DNA of 42,380 nucleotides from an uncultured Collinsella sp. (GCA_958427895.1 CAUADW010000008.1:1-42380), one strand, 5' to 3'; positions 26,362 through 34,558 are shown, counted from the first letter of the stretch. Translations and numbers: made by a program. The notes: generated by a model from the letters alone, not told the origin.

Positions 26362-27585
26362 ATGGCAAACAAGAAAAAGAACTCCGAGGCCGCGCCGACG
26401 CCCGAGCAGCAGGCTCGCGCTGCCTCCAGCTCTCGTAAGAAGCAGCGCAAGACGTACGTGTCTAAGACCGTCAAGATCGTCCTGGTGGTTATCGGCGTGT
26501 TGGCAATGCTGCTTTCCGTCTCGGCCATGGCGTGCTCCGGTCTAATGTCGCAGACCGAAAGCACCAGCTCGGGTTACAAGCTTACCGGCGGTGTCGCTGC
26601 TACCATCAACGGCACCAACCTCACCGAGGACACCGTGACCAAGCAAATCATGAGCATGCGCACGTCCTACGGCTACACCAAGGATAAGGACTGGGCGCAG
26701 TATCTGGTCGACAACGACCTGACGCCCAAGAAGTACCGCAAGCAGCTCATCGATTCCTACACGCAGCAGATTCTGCTTCAGCAGGCGCAGAAGGAAAACG
26801 GCGTGACGGTGTCGGACGAGGAGGTCGAGAAGGCATGGAAGGACGCGTGCAAGAGCGCGGGCGGTGCCAAGGCCTTTAAGAAGACCCTCAAGACCTACGG
26901 CTATACCGAGGACACCTACAAGGACTCGCTCAAGGAGAGTCTGGCGCAGCAGAAACTCAAGGATGCCGTGGCGCCCACGAGCAAGCCCAAGGACAGCGAG
27001 ATCGTCGATTACATCAACGAAAACCTGTCCAGCTACAACGACGCCCGCCGCTCGTCGAACATCCTGATCAAGGTTGATTCCGACGCTTCCGACGAGGACA
27101 AGGCTGCCGCCAAGGCCAAGGCGCAGGAGTGCCTGGACAAGATCAACTCCGGCGAGCTGAGCTTTGAGGATGCCGTTGAGCAGTACTCCGAGGACACCGG
27201 TTCCAAGGAGAAGAAGGGCGATGTGGGCTGGGATAAGCTCACCACTTTCGTCGACAGCTACCAGACGGCGCTCGAGGGGCTCAACAAGGGCGACGTGAGC
27301 GAAGTCGTCGAGTCGACCTATGGTTACCACATCATCAAGTGCACCGACTACTTCCATGTCGATAATCAGGTCGATGACATCAACCAGGTGCCCAAGGCCA
27401 TCAAGAAGTACGTCTCCAATGTGGTGAAGACGCAAGCGGCCAGCACTGCGTACAGCGAGTGGCTGGAGCAGTACAAGAAGGATGCCGACATCACCGTCAA
27501 CCCCATGCCCAAGGACGCACCCTATAACGTTAGCCTGAAGGGCGTCACCAAGAGTTCGACCGACGACGCGTCGACGACCGAGTAA
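26362..27585 (+). CDS. Membrane-anchored PpiC/PrsA-like peptidyl-prolyl isomerase
   Basis: The 407-residue protein has a Lys-rich cytoplasmic start and one membrane helix (about 35-58). A SurA/PrsA-like helical N-domain begins with GVAATINGTNLTEDTV. A parvulin domain follows (about 230-330), with the SNILIKVDSDA, LSFEDAVEQYSED, GDVGW and VVESTYGYHIIK segments typical of PpiC. The tail is Asp/Ser/Thr-rich. PrsA-like foldases help exported proteins fold outside the membrane. It may be a lipoprotein (MACSG after the hydrophobic run) rather than a helix-anchored protein. GAAAGG lies upstream. YqeY follows 54 bases later. Confidence 0.88.
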   Translation: MANKKKNSEAAPTPEQQARAASSSRKKQRKTYVSKTVKIVLVVIGVLAMLLSVSAMACSGLMSQTESTSSGYKLTGGVAATINGTNLTEDTVTKQIMSMRTSYGYTKDKDWAQYLVDNDLTPKKYRKQLIDSYTQQILLQQAQKENGVTVSDEEVEKAWKDACKSAGGAKAFKKTLKTYGYTEDTYKDSLKESLAQQKLKDAVAPTSKPKDSEIVDYINENLSSYNDARRSSNILIKVDSDASDEDKAAAKAKAQECLDKINSGELSFEDAVEQYSEDTGSKEKKGDVGWDKLTTFVDSYQTALEGLNKGDVSEVVESTYGYHIIKCTDYFHVDNQVDDINQVPKAIKKYVSNVVKTQAASTAYSEWLEQYKKDADITVNPMPKDAPYNVSLKGVTKSSTDDASTTE

Positions 27586-27639
27586 TCATGGGGCGGTGCC
27601 CGCGTGAGTGCCGCCCACGCTATTGAGGAGGATTTGCGG

Positions 27640-28083
27640 ATGACCAACGAAGAGCTGCAGAAAGAAATGATCGCGGCCATGAAGGCCAAGGACAAGGTTC
27701 GCCTGTCCATCATTCGCCAGGTTAAGGCCGAGGTGAAGAATATCGAGGTTAACGAGCGCCGCGATGTGACCGAGGAAGACGTCAACAGCATGATCAAGCG
27801 TCTGATCAAGCAGACGAGCGAGACGCTGGAGATGTCCATCAAGGCCGGCACCGACCAGGAGCGTACCGACAACCTGACCGAGCAGGTCAAGATTCTGGAG
27901 AGCCTGCTGCCCGCGCAGGTTTCGGGTGAGGAACTCGAGGCCCTGATCGAGCAGGTCATCGCCGAGCTGGGCGCGACCTCTAAGAAGCAGATGGGCCAGG
28001 TCATGGGCGCTCTGGGTAAGGCCACTGGCGGCAACTTCGATAAGCCGGCAGCAGCAAAGATTGTCGGAGCAAGGCTGGCTTAA
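27640..28083 (+). CDS. GatB/YqeY domain protein
   Basis: The 147-residue all-helical protein matches YqeY: an N-terminal domain with MIAAMKAKDKVRLSIIRQVKAE and a tail-like C-domain (TSKKQMGQVMGAL) homologous to the tRNA-binding end of GatB. Its function is not settled; a link to tRNA amidation is assumed from the domain. The start at 27640 is chosen because GAGGAGG lies nine bases upstream; the longer frame from 27604 has no such site. A terminator follows. Confidence 0.92.
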   Translation: MTNEELQKEMIAAMKAKDKVRLSIIRQVKAEVKNIEVNERRDVTEEDVNSMIKRLIKQTSETLEMSIKAGTDQERTDNLTEQVKILESLLPAQVSGEELEALIEQVIAELGATSKKQMGQVMGALGKATGGNFDKPAAAKIVGARLA

Positions 28084-28112
28084 GGGCCGAGCGGTACATA
28101 GTTGATGTTGAG

Positions 28113-28145
28113 GGGGCGTGGCCGTCATGGTCGCGCCCCTTTTTG
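28113..28145 (+). terminator. Rho-independent terminator after YqeY gene
   Basis: An 11-bp stem (28113-28123 with 28129-28139, two G-T pairs) is followed by five T residues. Confidence 0.88.
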
Positions 28146-28157
28146 CTGGGCTGGACG

Positions 28158-28225
28158 CTCGTTGGGGGCAGACTTAAATGAGTGCCCAATGAGCGGGTAC
28201 TCATTTAAGCCTGTCCCCAATGAGT
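28158..28225. repeat. Inverted pair of GGGAC units (REPIN-like)
   Basis: The left unit CTCGTT...AATGAG (28158-28163 with 28177-28182) encloses GGGGGCAGACTT. The right unit ACTCATT...AATGAGT (28199-28205 with 28219-28225) encloses AAGCCTGTCCCC, the reverse-complement core. The two together form an 11-bp long-range stem, CTTAAATGAGT/ACTCATTTAAG (28173-28183 with 28199-28209). Confidence 0.7.
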
Positions 28226-28268
28226 GGGTTAAAGGTTGCGGGTTCTTTACGGGAATGTAGTGTGGGCT

Positions 28269-28295
28269 ACGGAAACGTGGTTCTTTCCGTACAAT
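28269..28295 (+). promoter_or_regulatory. Candidate operator/promoter of the amino acid ABC operon
   Basis: The inverted repeat ACGGAAA/TTTCCGT (28269-28275 with 28284-28290) abuts and overlaps by one base a -10-like TACAAT (28290-28295). The -35 is unclear. It is placed 36 bases before the ATPase gene. Confidence 0.45.
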
Positions 28296-28330
28296 AGTTC
28301 AACTCGTGTAAACGCAGGGAAGGGACATTC

Positions 28331-29062
28331 ATGGCAGACATGATCGAGATCAAGCATCTCAACAAGTACTTTGGCGACCTGCATGTGCTCAAAGATATCA
28401 ACCTCACCGTCAAACGCGGCGAGAAGCTCGTAATGATCGGGCCTTCCGGCTCGGGTAAGTCGACGCTCATCCGTTGCGTCGATTATCTGGAGGAGCCCAC
28501 GTCGGGCGAGGTCGTCATCGACGGTACGCCGCTCACCAAAAAGAACCACCTGGAGATGGCTCGCAAGTATAGCTCCATGGTGTTTCAGCAGTTCAACCTG
28601 TATCCCAACATGACGGTGCTGGGTAATCTGACGCTCGCGCCCATCAAGCTGCAAAAGAAGAGCAAGGAGGAGGCGACCGAGATCGCCATCGCCGCGCTCA
28701 AGCGCGTCGGCATGGCGCATAAGGCCGGCGAGTATCCGCAGAATCTCTCGGGCGGTCAGCAGCAGCGCATCGCCATCGCCCGTGCCCTGTGCACCAAGCA
28801 GCCCATCATCCTGTTTGACGAGCCGACCTCGGCGCTCGACCCCGAGATGGTCCAGGAGGTTCTGGACGTTATGATTGAGCTCGCGCAGGAGGACATCACC
28901 ATGATCTGCGTGACGCACGAGATGGGCTTTGCGCGCCAGGTGGCCGACCGCGTCATCTTTATGGAGGACGGCCGCATCCTGGAGGAGGGCACGCCCGAGC
29001 ACTTCTTCGATAACCCCGAGAACCCGCGCTGCCGCGAGTTCCTGTCCAAGATTCTGCACTAG
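28331..29062 (+). CDS. Polar amino acid ABC transporter ATP-binding protein
   Basis: The 243-residue ATPase is GlnQ-like. It has Walker A GPSGSGKST near residues 37-45, MVFQQFNLYPNMTVLGN in the Q-loop region, signature LSGGQQQR, Walker B IILFDEPTSALDPEMV and a switch His in CVTHEMGFA. It powers uptake of glutamine-type amino acids together with the binding protein and two permeases that follow directly. GGGAAGGGA precedes the ATG. Clear operon with 8 bases to the binding protein. Confidence 0.95.
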   Translation: MADMIEIKHLNKYFGDLHVLKDINLTVKRGEKLVMIGPSGSGKSTLIRCVDYLEEPTSGEVVIDGTPLTKKNHLEMARKYSSMVFQQFNLYPNMTVLGNLTLAPIKLQKKSKEEATEIAIAALKRVGMAHKAGEYPQNLSGGQQQRIAIARALCTKQPIILFDEPTSALDPEMVQEVLDVMIELAQEDITMICVTHEMGFARQVADRVIFMEDGRILEEGTPEHFFDNPENPRCREFLSKILH

Positions 29063-29070
29063 GCGCGGTG

Positions 29071-29946
29071 ATGGACATGACGGATATGACGAGGGCGGCC
29101 GTGTCGCGCCGTCACTTTTTGCAGCTGGCTGGCGCCGGCATGCTTGCGCTGACGGGGACCGCGCTTACCGGTTGCGGCAACTCCACCAGCAGCGAGGGCT
29201 CCGACAAGGGGTCCAAGCTTGCGGCCATCAAGTCGCGTGGCCATCTGAATGCCGGCGTTAAGAAGGACGTTCCCGGCTATGGCTATTACGACACCGCCAA
29301 GGGTCGCTTTGAGGGCATGGAAGTCGATTTGTGCTACCAGATCGCCGCTGCCGTCTTTGGCGTGAGCTACAAGGAAGCCCGCGCCCAGGAGCTTGTCGAG
29401 TTTACCGACGTAACGCCCAAGACGCGCGGCCCGCTGATCGATAACGGCCAACTCGACGTGGTCGCGGCGACCTACACCATCACCGACGAGCGCAAGAAGA
29501 GCTGGGATTTTTCGACGCCGTACCGCACCGACTACGTGGGACTCATGGTCAAGAAGCGTTCGGGCTTTACCTCGATTGAGGATTTGGATGGCAAGGTCAT
29601 TGGCGTGAGCCAGGGCGCCACCACGCAGAGCCTGATCGAGCAGATGATCAAGGACAACGGCTTTAGCTGCAAGCCCGAGTTTAGGGCCTTTAGCGGCTAC
29701 CCCATCATCAAGAGTTCGCTCGACGCCGGCAATATCGACGTCTTTGCCATGGACCGCTCCACGCTGGCCGGCTATATGAACGAGACCGTTGAGCTGCTGC
29801 AGCCCGAGGTCAAGTTTGGCGAGCAGGGCTACGGCGTGGCGACCAAGAAGGGCTGCGACCTTTCGGCCGTGGTCGATCAGGTGATTTGCGATCGCCTGGC
29901 CGATGGCTGGCTCGACCAAGAGGTCAAGACCTGGGGTCTTGTATAG
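29071..29946 (+). CDS. Amino acid ABC transporter substrate-binding lipoprotein
   Basis: The protein of about 291 residues belongs to the SBP_bac_3 family. The signal has a twin-arginine-like SRRHFLQLAGAG followed by a lipobox LTGC at Cys35. The mature part contains RGHLNAGVKKDVPGYGYYD, the ligand-binding FEGMEVDL and VDVVAATYTITDERK segments typical of glutamine/glutamate-type receptors. Three start choices exist: 29071 (ATG, weak AGG upstream), 29068 (GTG), and 29101 (GTG with a better GAGG site, still keeping the whole RR signal). The presence of both an RR motif and a lipobox is consistent with an actinobacterial Tat lipoprotein. Confidence 0.9.
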   Translation: MDMTDMTRAAVSRRHFLQLAGAGMLALTGTALTGCGNSTSSEGSDKGSKLAAIKSRGHLNAGVKKDVPGYGYYDTAKGRFEGMEVDLCYQIAAAVFGVSYKEARAQELVEFTDVTPKTRGPLIDNGQLDVVAATYTITDERKKSWDFSTPYRTDYVGLMVKKRSGFTSIEDLDGKVIGVSQGATTQSLIEQMIKDNGFSCKPEFRAFSGYPIIKSSLDAGNIDVFAMDRSTLAGYMNETVELLQPEVKFGEQGYGVATKKGCDLSAVVDQVICDRLADGWLDQEVKTWGLV

Positions 29947-29971
29947 GCGCATCGTCCAAGGAAGGAATCAA

Positions 29972-30718
29972 ATGCTCGAAGGATTATTTGACGCCGACCG
30001 TTGGTCGACGACATTTCAAAACATGGGGCCCTTCTGGGAGGGCTTTGGCGTGACGCTGCAGGTGGTCGTTGCCGGCCTGCTGCTGTCGCTGGTGCTGGGC
30101 ACGCTGCTTGGCGTGTTCTCTACCACTCGCTCGCGCGTGCTGCGCGCCATAAGCCGCGTGTACGTGGAGTTTTACCAGAACACCCCGTTGCCCGTGCAGG
30201 TGCTCTTTATGTACATGGCCGGTCCGCAGTTTTTGCAGGCCATAACCGGTGCCGACCAGCCGGTCCGCATCGCGCCGTTCGTGCTGGGCTTCTTGGGTGT
30301 GGGCCTGTATCACGCGGCCTACATTTCGGAGGTCATCCGCACTGGTATCGAGGCGGTTCCGCGCGGTCAGATGGAGGCGGCCCAGAGCCAGGGCTTCACC
30401 CGTGCGCAGGCGTACTGGTACATCGTGCTGCCCCAGACATTCAAGATCATTCTGCCGCCGCTGTGTAACCAGGCGCTCAACTTGGTCAAGAACACGTCGG
30501 TGCTGGCGCTTGTGGCCGGCGGCGACCTTATGTACCGTTCCGACAACTTTGTGAGTCTGTACGGTTACCTGCAGGGATACATCGTCTGCTGCCTTATGTA
30601 CTTTATCATCTGCTTTCCGCTCGCCATGCTGGTGCAGTGGCTCGAGCGCCGCTCCAAGGAGCGTCCGCGCGGCGTGAGCCTGGCCGAGCTGGGGCTCGAC
30701 AACGTAGAGGAGGCCTAG
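29972..30718 (+). CDS. Amino acid ABC transporter permease (first subunit)
   Basis: The 248-residue HisM/GlnP-type permease has about five helices. Its EAA-loop region GIEAVPRGQMEAAQSQGF contacts the ATPase. The N-terminal VTLQVVVAGLLLSLVLGTLLGV helix and FYQNTPLPVQVLFMY are family marks. The start at 29972 is set by AAGGA five bases upstream. It pairs with the next gene to form the membrane pore. Confidence 0.93.
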   Translation: MLEGLFDADRWSTTFQNMGPFWEGFGVTLQVVVAGLLLSLVLGTLLGVFSTTRSRVLRAISRVYVEFYQNTPLPVQVLFMYMAGPQFLQAITGADQPVRIAPFVLGFLGVGLYHAAYISEVIRTGIEAVPRGQMEAAQSQGFTRAQAYWYIVLPQTFKIILPPLCNQALNLVKNTSVLALVAGGDLMYRSDNFVSLYGYLQGYIVCCLMYFIICFPLAMLVQWLERRSKERPRGVSLAELGLDNVEEA

Positions 30719-30721
30719 CGC

Positions 30722-31360
30722 ATGGAAATCTTCAACGCGACCAACCTGCTCTACATTTGGGGCGGCTTTGTTAAGACAATCGAGATCTCGGCGCTGTCGA
30801 TCTTTTTCTCGCTCATCTTTGGCACGGTGCTGGCGCTTGTTAAAAGCTATGCGCCCCGCCCGTTCCGTATTTTGGTGAGCGCCTATATCGAGCTGTTCCG
30901 CTGCACGCCGAACCTGCTGTGGATCCTGTTTATCTACTTTACGGTGCAGGGTTTGGACATTGTGATTTCGACCATCGCCTTTACGCTGTTTACCAGCGCT
31001 GTTATGGCTGAGATTGTGCGCGGCGGCCTCAACTCGATTCCGCGCGGCCAGTTTGAGGCAGCGCAGAGCCAGGGCTTTGGCTTCTTTGCCACCATGCGCT
31101 ACATCATTCTGCCGCAGACGTTTAAGACGATCATTCCGGCGCTGTTTAGCCAGTGCACGACCGTCATTAAGGACAGCTCGTATCTTTCGGGCATTAACGT
31201 GGCCGAGCTCATGTACACGGCAAACGTCGTGATGGCTCACGCAATCGACCTGTCGCAGGTGCTTATGCTCTACGGTCTGGTGTTTGCGATGTACTTTGTG
31301 CTCAACTTTGGTATCTCGCTGCTGGTCCGAGCGTATCAGAGGCGAATGGTGGCAGCGTAG
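30722..31360 (+). CDS. Amino acid ABC transporter permease (second subunit)
   Basis: The 212-residue permease is homologous to its neighbour: NLLYIWGGFVKTIEISALS at the start, LFRCTPNLLWILFIYF, and an EAA loop GGLNSIPRGQFEAAQSQGF. It begins three bases after the previous stop, so translation is coupled. With the ATPase and binding lipoprotein it completes a type I importer. A GGGAC hairpin lies immediately after the stop. Confidence 0.93.
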   Translation: MEIFNATNLLYIWGGFVKTIEISALSIFFSLIFGTVLALVKSYAPRPFRILVSAYIELFRCTPNLLWILFIYFTVQGLDIVISTIAFTLFTSAVMAEIVRGGLNSIPRGQFEAAQSQGFGFFATMRYIILPQTFKTIIPALFSQCTTVIKDSSYLSGINVAELMYTANVVMAHAIDLSQVLMLYGLVFAMYFVLNFGISLLVRAYQRRMVAA

Positions 31361-31361
31361 A

Positions 31362-31392
31362 ATGTGGCAAAGGGACAGCCCCTTTGTCACAT
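31362..31392 (+). repeat. REP-like hairpin, GGGAC core in the stem-loop
   Basis: ATGTGGCAAAGGG (31362-31374) pairs with CCCTTTGTCACAT (31380-31392, one G-T) around ACAGC. It lies 2 bases after the permease stop and 16 before the kinase-like start, so it may split their expression. Confidence 0.65.
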
Positions 31393-31408
31393 AGAGAAAG
31401 GAATCGCG

Positions 31409-32032
31409 ATGAGCGATCTGGTGAATAAGAAGAGTCCTGTGGTCATTACCATCGCGCGCGACTTTGGCGCCGAGGGCCACGAGATTGGTCGTATCCTCGC
31501 CGATGAGCTGGGGATTCCGCTGTACGATAACGAGCTGCTGGTGCGTGCTTCGCTGCGCGCGGGCGAGTCGCTCGACAAGATGGCCGCCTACGACGAGCGT
31601 CTGGCCGTGGAGAACATGGCGTTTCTGCCCGACCGCTACGATGCGCGTTCGTACTCGGACAAGTTGTTCCAAAAGATGAGCCAGGTGATTTTGGATCTGG
31701 GTGAGACCGAGAGCTGCATTATCGAAGGCCGCCTGTCCGATTATCTGCTGCGCAACAACCCCAACCACATTGCCGTGCTGGTGACCGCACCCTTTGAGGA
31801 CCGCGTCGAGATCGTGCGCAAGAAGCGTGGCCTTAACAAAAAGAAGGGTGCCAAGCTGGTCAAACAGCAGCAGAAGGCGCGCGAGGCGTTCTATAAGCGC
31901 TACAGTGCCGGAAAGTGGAAGATGACGAGCGGTAAAGACATCGTCGTCAACCGCGCCAAGCTGGGCCGCGAGGGCTGCAAAGACGTTATCGCCGCTGCCT
32001 ACCGCTACAAAGTGGCCCAGCTCGAAGGCTAA
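31409..32032 (+). CDS. Cytidylate kinase-like family protein
   Basis: The 207-residue protein fits the PF13189 cytidylate-kinase-like family: N-terminal VVITIARDFGAEGHEIGRILADELG, then YDNELL, a central IIEGRLSDYLL and a Lys/Arg-rich lid (RKKRGLNKKKGAKLVKQQQKAR). The usual GxxGxGK P-loop is absent (ARDFGAEGHEIG), as is common in this family, so real kinase activity is uncertain. The start at 31409 follows GAAAGGA; an upstream frame would read through the REP hairpin. It is downstream of the amino acid transporter but may be separately controlled. Confidence 0.85.
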   Translation: MSDLVNKKSPVVITIARDFGAEGHEIGRILADELGIPLYDNELLVRASLRAGESLDKMAAYDERLAVENMAFLPDRYDARSYSDKLFQKMSQVILDLGETESCIIEGRLSDYLLRNNPNHIAVLVTAPFEDRVEIVRKKRGLNKKKGAKLVKQQQKAREAFYKRYSAGKWKMTSGKDIVVNRAKLGREGCKDVIAAAYRYKVAQLEG

Positions 32033-32087
32033 CCGACCAAAACCATCACAAAGGTGCCTGTCCCCATCGTGGTGGTTGGGTGGTCGG
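32033..32087. repeat. REP-like hairpin, GGGGACAGG core, homologous to 174-208
   Basis: The outer CCGACCA/TGGTCGG (32033-32039 with 32081-32087) and inner ACCATCAC/GTGGTGGT (32042-32049 with 32069-32076, one G-T) enclose AAAGGTGCCTGTCCCCATC. It aligns with 174-211 at 33 of 38 positions. Confidence 0.65.
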
Positions 32088-32094
32088 CATAGAA

Positions 32095-32130
32095 AAAGTC
32101 CCCGCCGGGCGTGTGCTCGACGGGGACTTT
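32095..32130. terminator. Bidirectional terminator between convergent genes
   Basis: A 10-bp stem AAAGTCCCCG/CGGGGACTTT (32095-32104 with 32121-32130) has an A tract on the left and T-rich sequence on the right. It serves the kinase-like gene and nfnB. Confidence 0.8.
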
Positions 32131-32158
32131 GCCGTTTGGTGGCTAGTGCTGTAGGTGA

Positions 32159-33568
32159 TTACTCGCCCAGCAGGCTCTTGGTGATGGAAGCGGCGGCCTT
32201 CTTACCGGCGCCCATCGCCAGAATGACCGTAGCGGCACCGGTGACGATGTCGCCGCCGGCCCAGATGCGGGGATCGGTGGTCTGGCCGGTCTCCTCGTCG
32301 GCAACGATGTAGCCCCACTTGTTGAGCTCCATCTTGCCGCCGATCTTCTTTGCGAAGGGGTTGGCGTTGGTGCCGATAGCCGAGATCGCGACATCGCAGG
32401 GGATCTCCTCGATGGCGCCCTCGATGGGCACCGGACGACGGCGACCGGACTCGTCGGGCTCGCCGAGCTCCATCTTCTGGACCTTGACGGCACACACGGA
32501 GCCGTCCTCGCCGGCGACAAACTCGAGCGGGGAGACGAGCGGCAGAACCTCGACGCCCTCGGCCTTGGCATGGTGCAGCTCGGCGCGACGGCAGGGCATC
32601 TCGTCCTCGGTACGACGGTAGGCGATGATGGCGTGCTCGGCGCCCAGACGCTTGGCGGTACGGACGGCGTCCATAGCCACGTTGCCGCCACCAAAGACGA
32701 CGACGTTCTTGCCGTGCTTGGTGGGGGTGTCGTACTCGGGGAACTTGTTGGCCTTCATCAGGTTCACGCGGGTGAGGTACTCGTTCGCGAAGAAGACGTT
32801 GGGCAGGTTCTCGCCGGGGACGTTGAGGAACTTGGGCAGGCCGGCGCCGGTCGCCACGTAGATGGCGTCGAAGCCCTGCTCGAACAGCTCCTCGGCCGTG
32901 GCCATGTTGCCCACGACGGAGTTGTACTCAAACTTGACGCCCATGTCCTCCAGGCCGTCAATCTCGCGCTTGACGACTGCCTTGGGCAGACGGAACTCGG
33001 GGATGCCATAGACCAGCACGCCGCCGCCGGTAAAGAAGGCCTCAAAGACGGTGACGTCAAAGCCGTTGCGGGCGAGCTCGCCGGCGCAGGTGATGCCGGA
33101 CGGGCCAGAGCCGACGACGGCGACCTTCTTGCCGTTCTTGGGGGCCATCTTGGGCGTGGAGGCGAGCTCGGGGCGGTCACCCAGGAAGCGCTCGAGCTGG
33201 CCGATGGCCACGGGCTCGGACTTCTTACCACGGATGCACTTGCCCTCGCACTGGTTCTCCTGCGGGCAGACGCGACCGCAGATGGCGGGAAGCATGGAGT
33301 CCTCGCGGATGGTATCGAGGGCGCCGCCGAAGTCCTTCGCGCGGATCTGCTCGATAAAGCGGGGGATGTTGATGTTGACGGGGCAGCCCTCAACACAGAA
33401 CGGCTTCTTGCAGTTGAGGCAGCGCTCGGCCTCGGCCAGCGCCATCTCCTCGGTGAAGCCCTTGTCGACGGGGCGGAAGTCGCAGGCGCGCTCGGCAGCC
33501 GGCTCCTCGTTATCGGGGGTGCGGGGCGACTTCATATCGGCAACGAAACGACCGTTAACTAGTGGCAT
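32159..33568 (-). CDS. nfnB: NADPH-binding large subunit of NfnAB (GltD-like flavoprotein)
   Basis: This 469-residue GltD-family protein has an N-terminal domain with two cysteine clusters for [4Fe-4S] centres (CLNCKKPFCVEGCP near 49-62 and CGRVCPQENQCEGKC near 96-110). An FAD-binding GSGPSGITCAGELA and an NADP-binding GGGNVAMDAVRTAKR follow. It is often annotated as the glutamate synthase small subunit, but no large GltB is present. The upstream overlapping gene is the NfnA partner, so an electron-bifurcating NADH/ferredoxin:NADP oxidoreductase is more likely. The start overlaps the nfnA stop by 10 bases. Confidence 0.85.
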   Translation of the reverse strand: MPLVNGRFVADMKSPRTPDNEEPAAERACDFRPVDKGFTEEMALAEAERCLNCKKPFCVEGCPVNINIPRFIEQIRAKDFGGALDTIREDSMLPAICGRVCPQENQCEGKCIRGKKSEPVAIGQLERFLGDRPELASTPKMAPKNGKKVAVVGSGPSGITCAGELARNGFDVTVFEAFFTGGGVLVYGIPEFRLPKAVVKREIDGLEDMGVKFEYNSVVGNMATAEELFEQGFDAIYVATGAGLPKFLNVPGENLPNVFFANEYLTRVNLMKANKFPEYDTPTKHGKNVVVFGGGNVAMDAVRTAKRLGAEHAIIAYRRTEDEMPCRRAELHHAKAEGVEVLPLVSPLEFVAGEDGSVCAVKVQKMELGEPDESGRRRPVPIEGAIEEIPCDVAISAIGTNANPFAKKIGGKMELNKWGYIVADEETGQTTDPRIWAGGDIVTGAATVILAMGAGKKAAASITKSLLGE

Positions 33569-34398
33569 GCGCAGCTCTTTTCCTCATAGGCCTTGAGGGA
33601 CGCGCCCTCTTCGGAACGGTAAGCGGCCTGGCGGGCACGAAGGTCATCCCAGTCGACCAGGGTGGCATCGAAGTCGGGGCCGTCGACGCAAGCGAACTTG
33701 GTCACGCCGCCCACCTCGACGCGGCAGCAGCCGCACATGCCGGTGCCGTCAACCATGATGGGGTTGAGCGACGCGGTGATGGGGGTGTCGTACTTCTGGG
33801 CGGTGAGGGTCGAGAACTTCATCATCGGAACGGGGCCGACGCAGAAGACCTGGCTCACGGCCTTGTCCTGCAGCAGGCGCTCCAGCGGAGCGGTGACAAC
33901 GCCCTGCTCGCCGTAGGAGCCGTCGTCAGTGGTGATGTGGATGTGGTCCTCGTCGAGGAGCTCGCGGAACTGGTCCTCCATGAGCAGGAGGTCCTTGGTG
34001 CGAGCGCCCATGATGGCGTGCACCTCGTGACCGGTCTCGACCAAGTGCTTGGCGACCGGGAAGGCAATTGCCAGGCCGACGCCGCCGCCAATGACGGCGC
34101 AGGGGCCCTCGGCCATCTCGGTGGGAACGCCTAGCGGGCCCACGACGTCGCGCAGCGACTCGCCGGCCTCGTAGGTGGACAGCATCTCGGTGGTCTTGCC
34201 GATCACCATGAAGATGAACTCGACCCAGCCCTCGTCACCGTTCCAGCCGGCCAGGGTAAACGGGACGCGCTCGCCCGTCTCGTTGGCGCGAACCATGAGG
34301 AACTGTCCAGCGTGCGCATGCTTGGCGATTGCAGGCGCCTCGATGCGGAACTTGAACACCTTCTCCGAGAACTGCGTCTTCTCCAGGATCTTATACAT
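33559..34398 (-). CDS. nfnA: NfnA-type FAD/[2Fe-2S] oxidoreductase subunit
   Basis: The 279-residue protein resembles the electron-transfer subunit of dihydroorotate dehydrogenase and sulfide dehydrogenase. It has an FAD beta-barrel (RVPFTLAGW), an NAD-binding Rossmann fold (GPCAVIGGGVGLA, then VMGARTKDLL) and a C-terminal [2Fe-2S] segment with GMCGCCRVE and a later Cys. With the downstream overlapping gene it forms NfnAB, which reduces NADP using NADH and reduced ferredoxin. AGAGAGGGG precedes the start. A -10-like TATAAT is about 106 bases upstream. Confidence 0.85.
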   Translation of the reverse strand: MYKILEKTQFSEKVFKFRIEAPAIAKHAHAGQFLMVRANETGERVPFTLAGWNGDEGWVEFIFMVIGKTTEMLSTYEAGESLRDVVGPLGVPTEMAEGPCAVIGGGVGLAIAFPVAKHLVETGHEVHAIMGARTKDLLLMEDQFRELLDEDHIHITTDDGSYGEQGVVTAPLERLLQDKAVSQVFCVGPVPMMKFSTLTAQKYDTPITASLNPIMVDGTGMCGCCRVEVGGVTKFACVDGPDFDATLVDWDDLRARQAAYRSEEGASLKAYEEKSCACH

Positions 34399-34503
34399 AG
34401 AACCCCTCTCTTGTTAGGGCTGCCGAACCGTGCCTCCACGGAAATGGACGGTAGCCCGAATAAAACCGTACGCGCACAGGCGTTGTGCAGACATACGGTG
34501 CAA

Positions 34504-34509
34504 ATTATA
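34504..34509 (-). promoter_or_regulatory. Candidate nfnA -10
   Basis: A perfect TATAAT on the minus strand lies about 106 bases before nfnA; the -35 is poor. The leader between contains nested CGTA/TACG and GCAC/GTGC pairing. Confidence 0.4.
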
Positions 34510-34558
34510 CCCTCATGGCAATGTCGCTTACGTGTTTCTTTGGCAGGCGGGAAAAGTG

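Noticed and set aside
32570..33562. 330-codon plus-strand frame inside nfnB
   Set aside because: Shadow of nfnB; the Val/Leu/Asp/Gly-rich translation has no domain.
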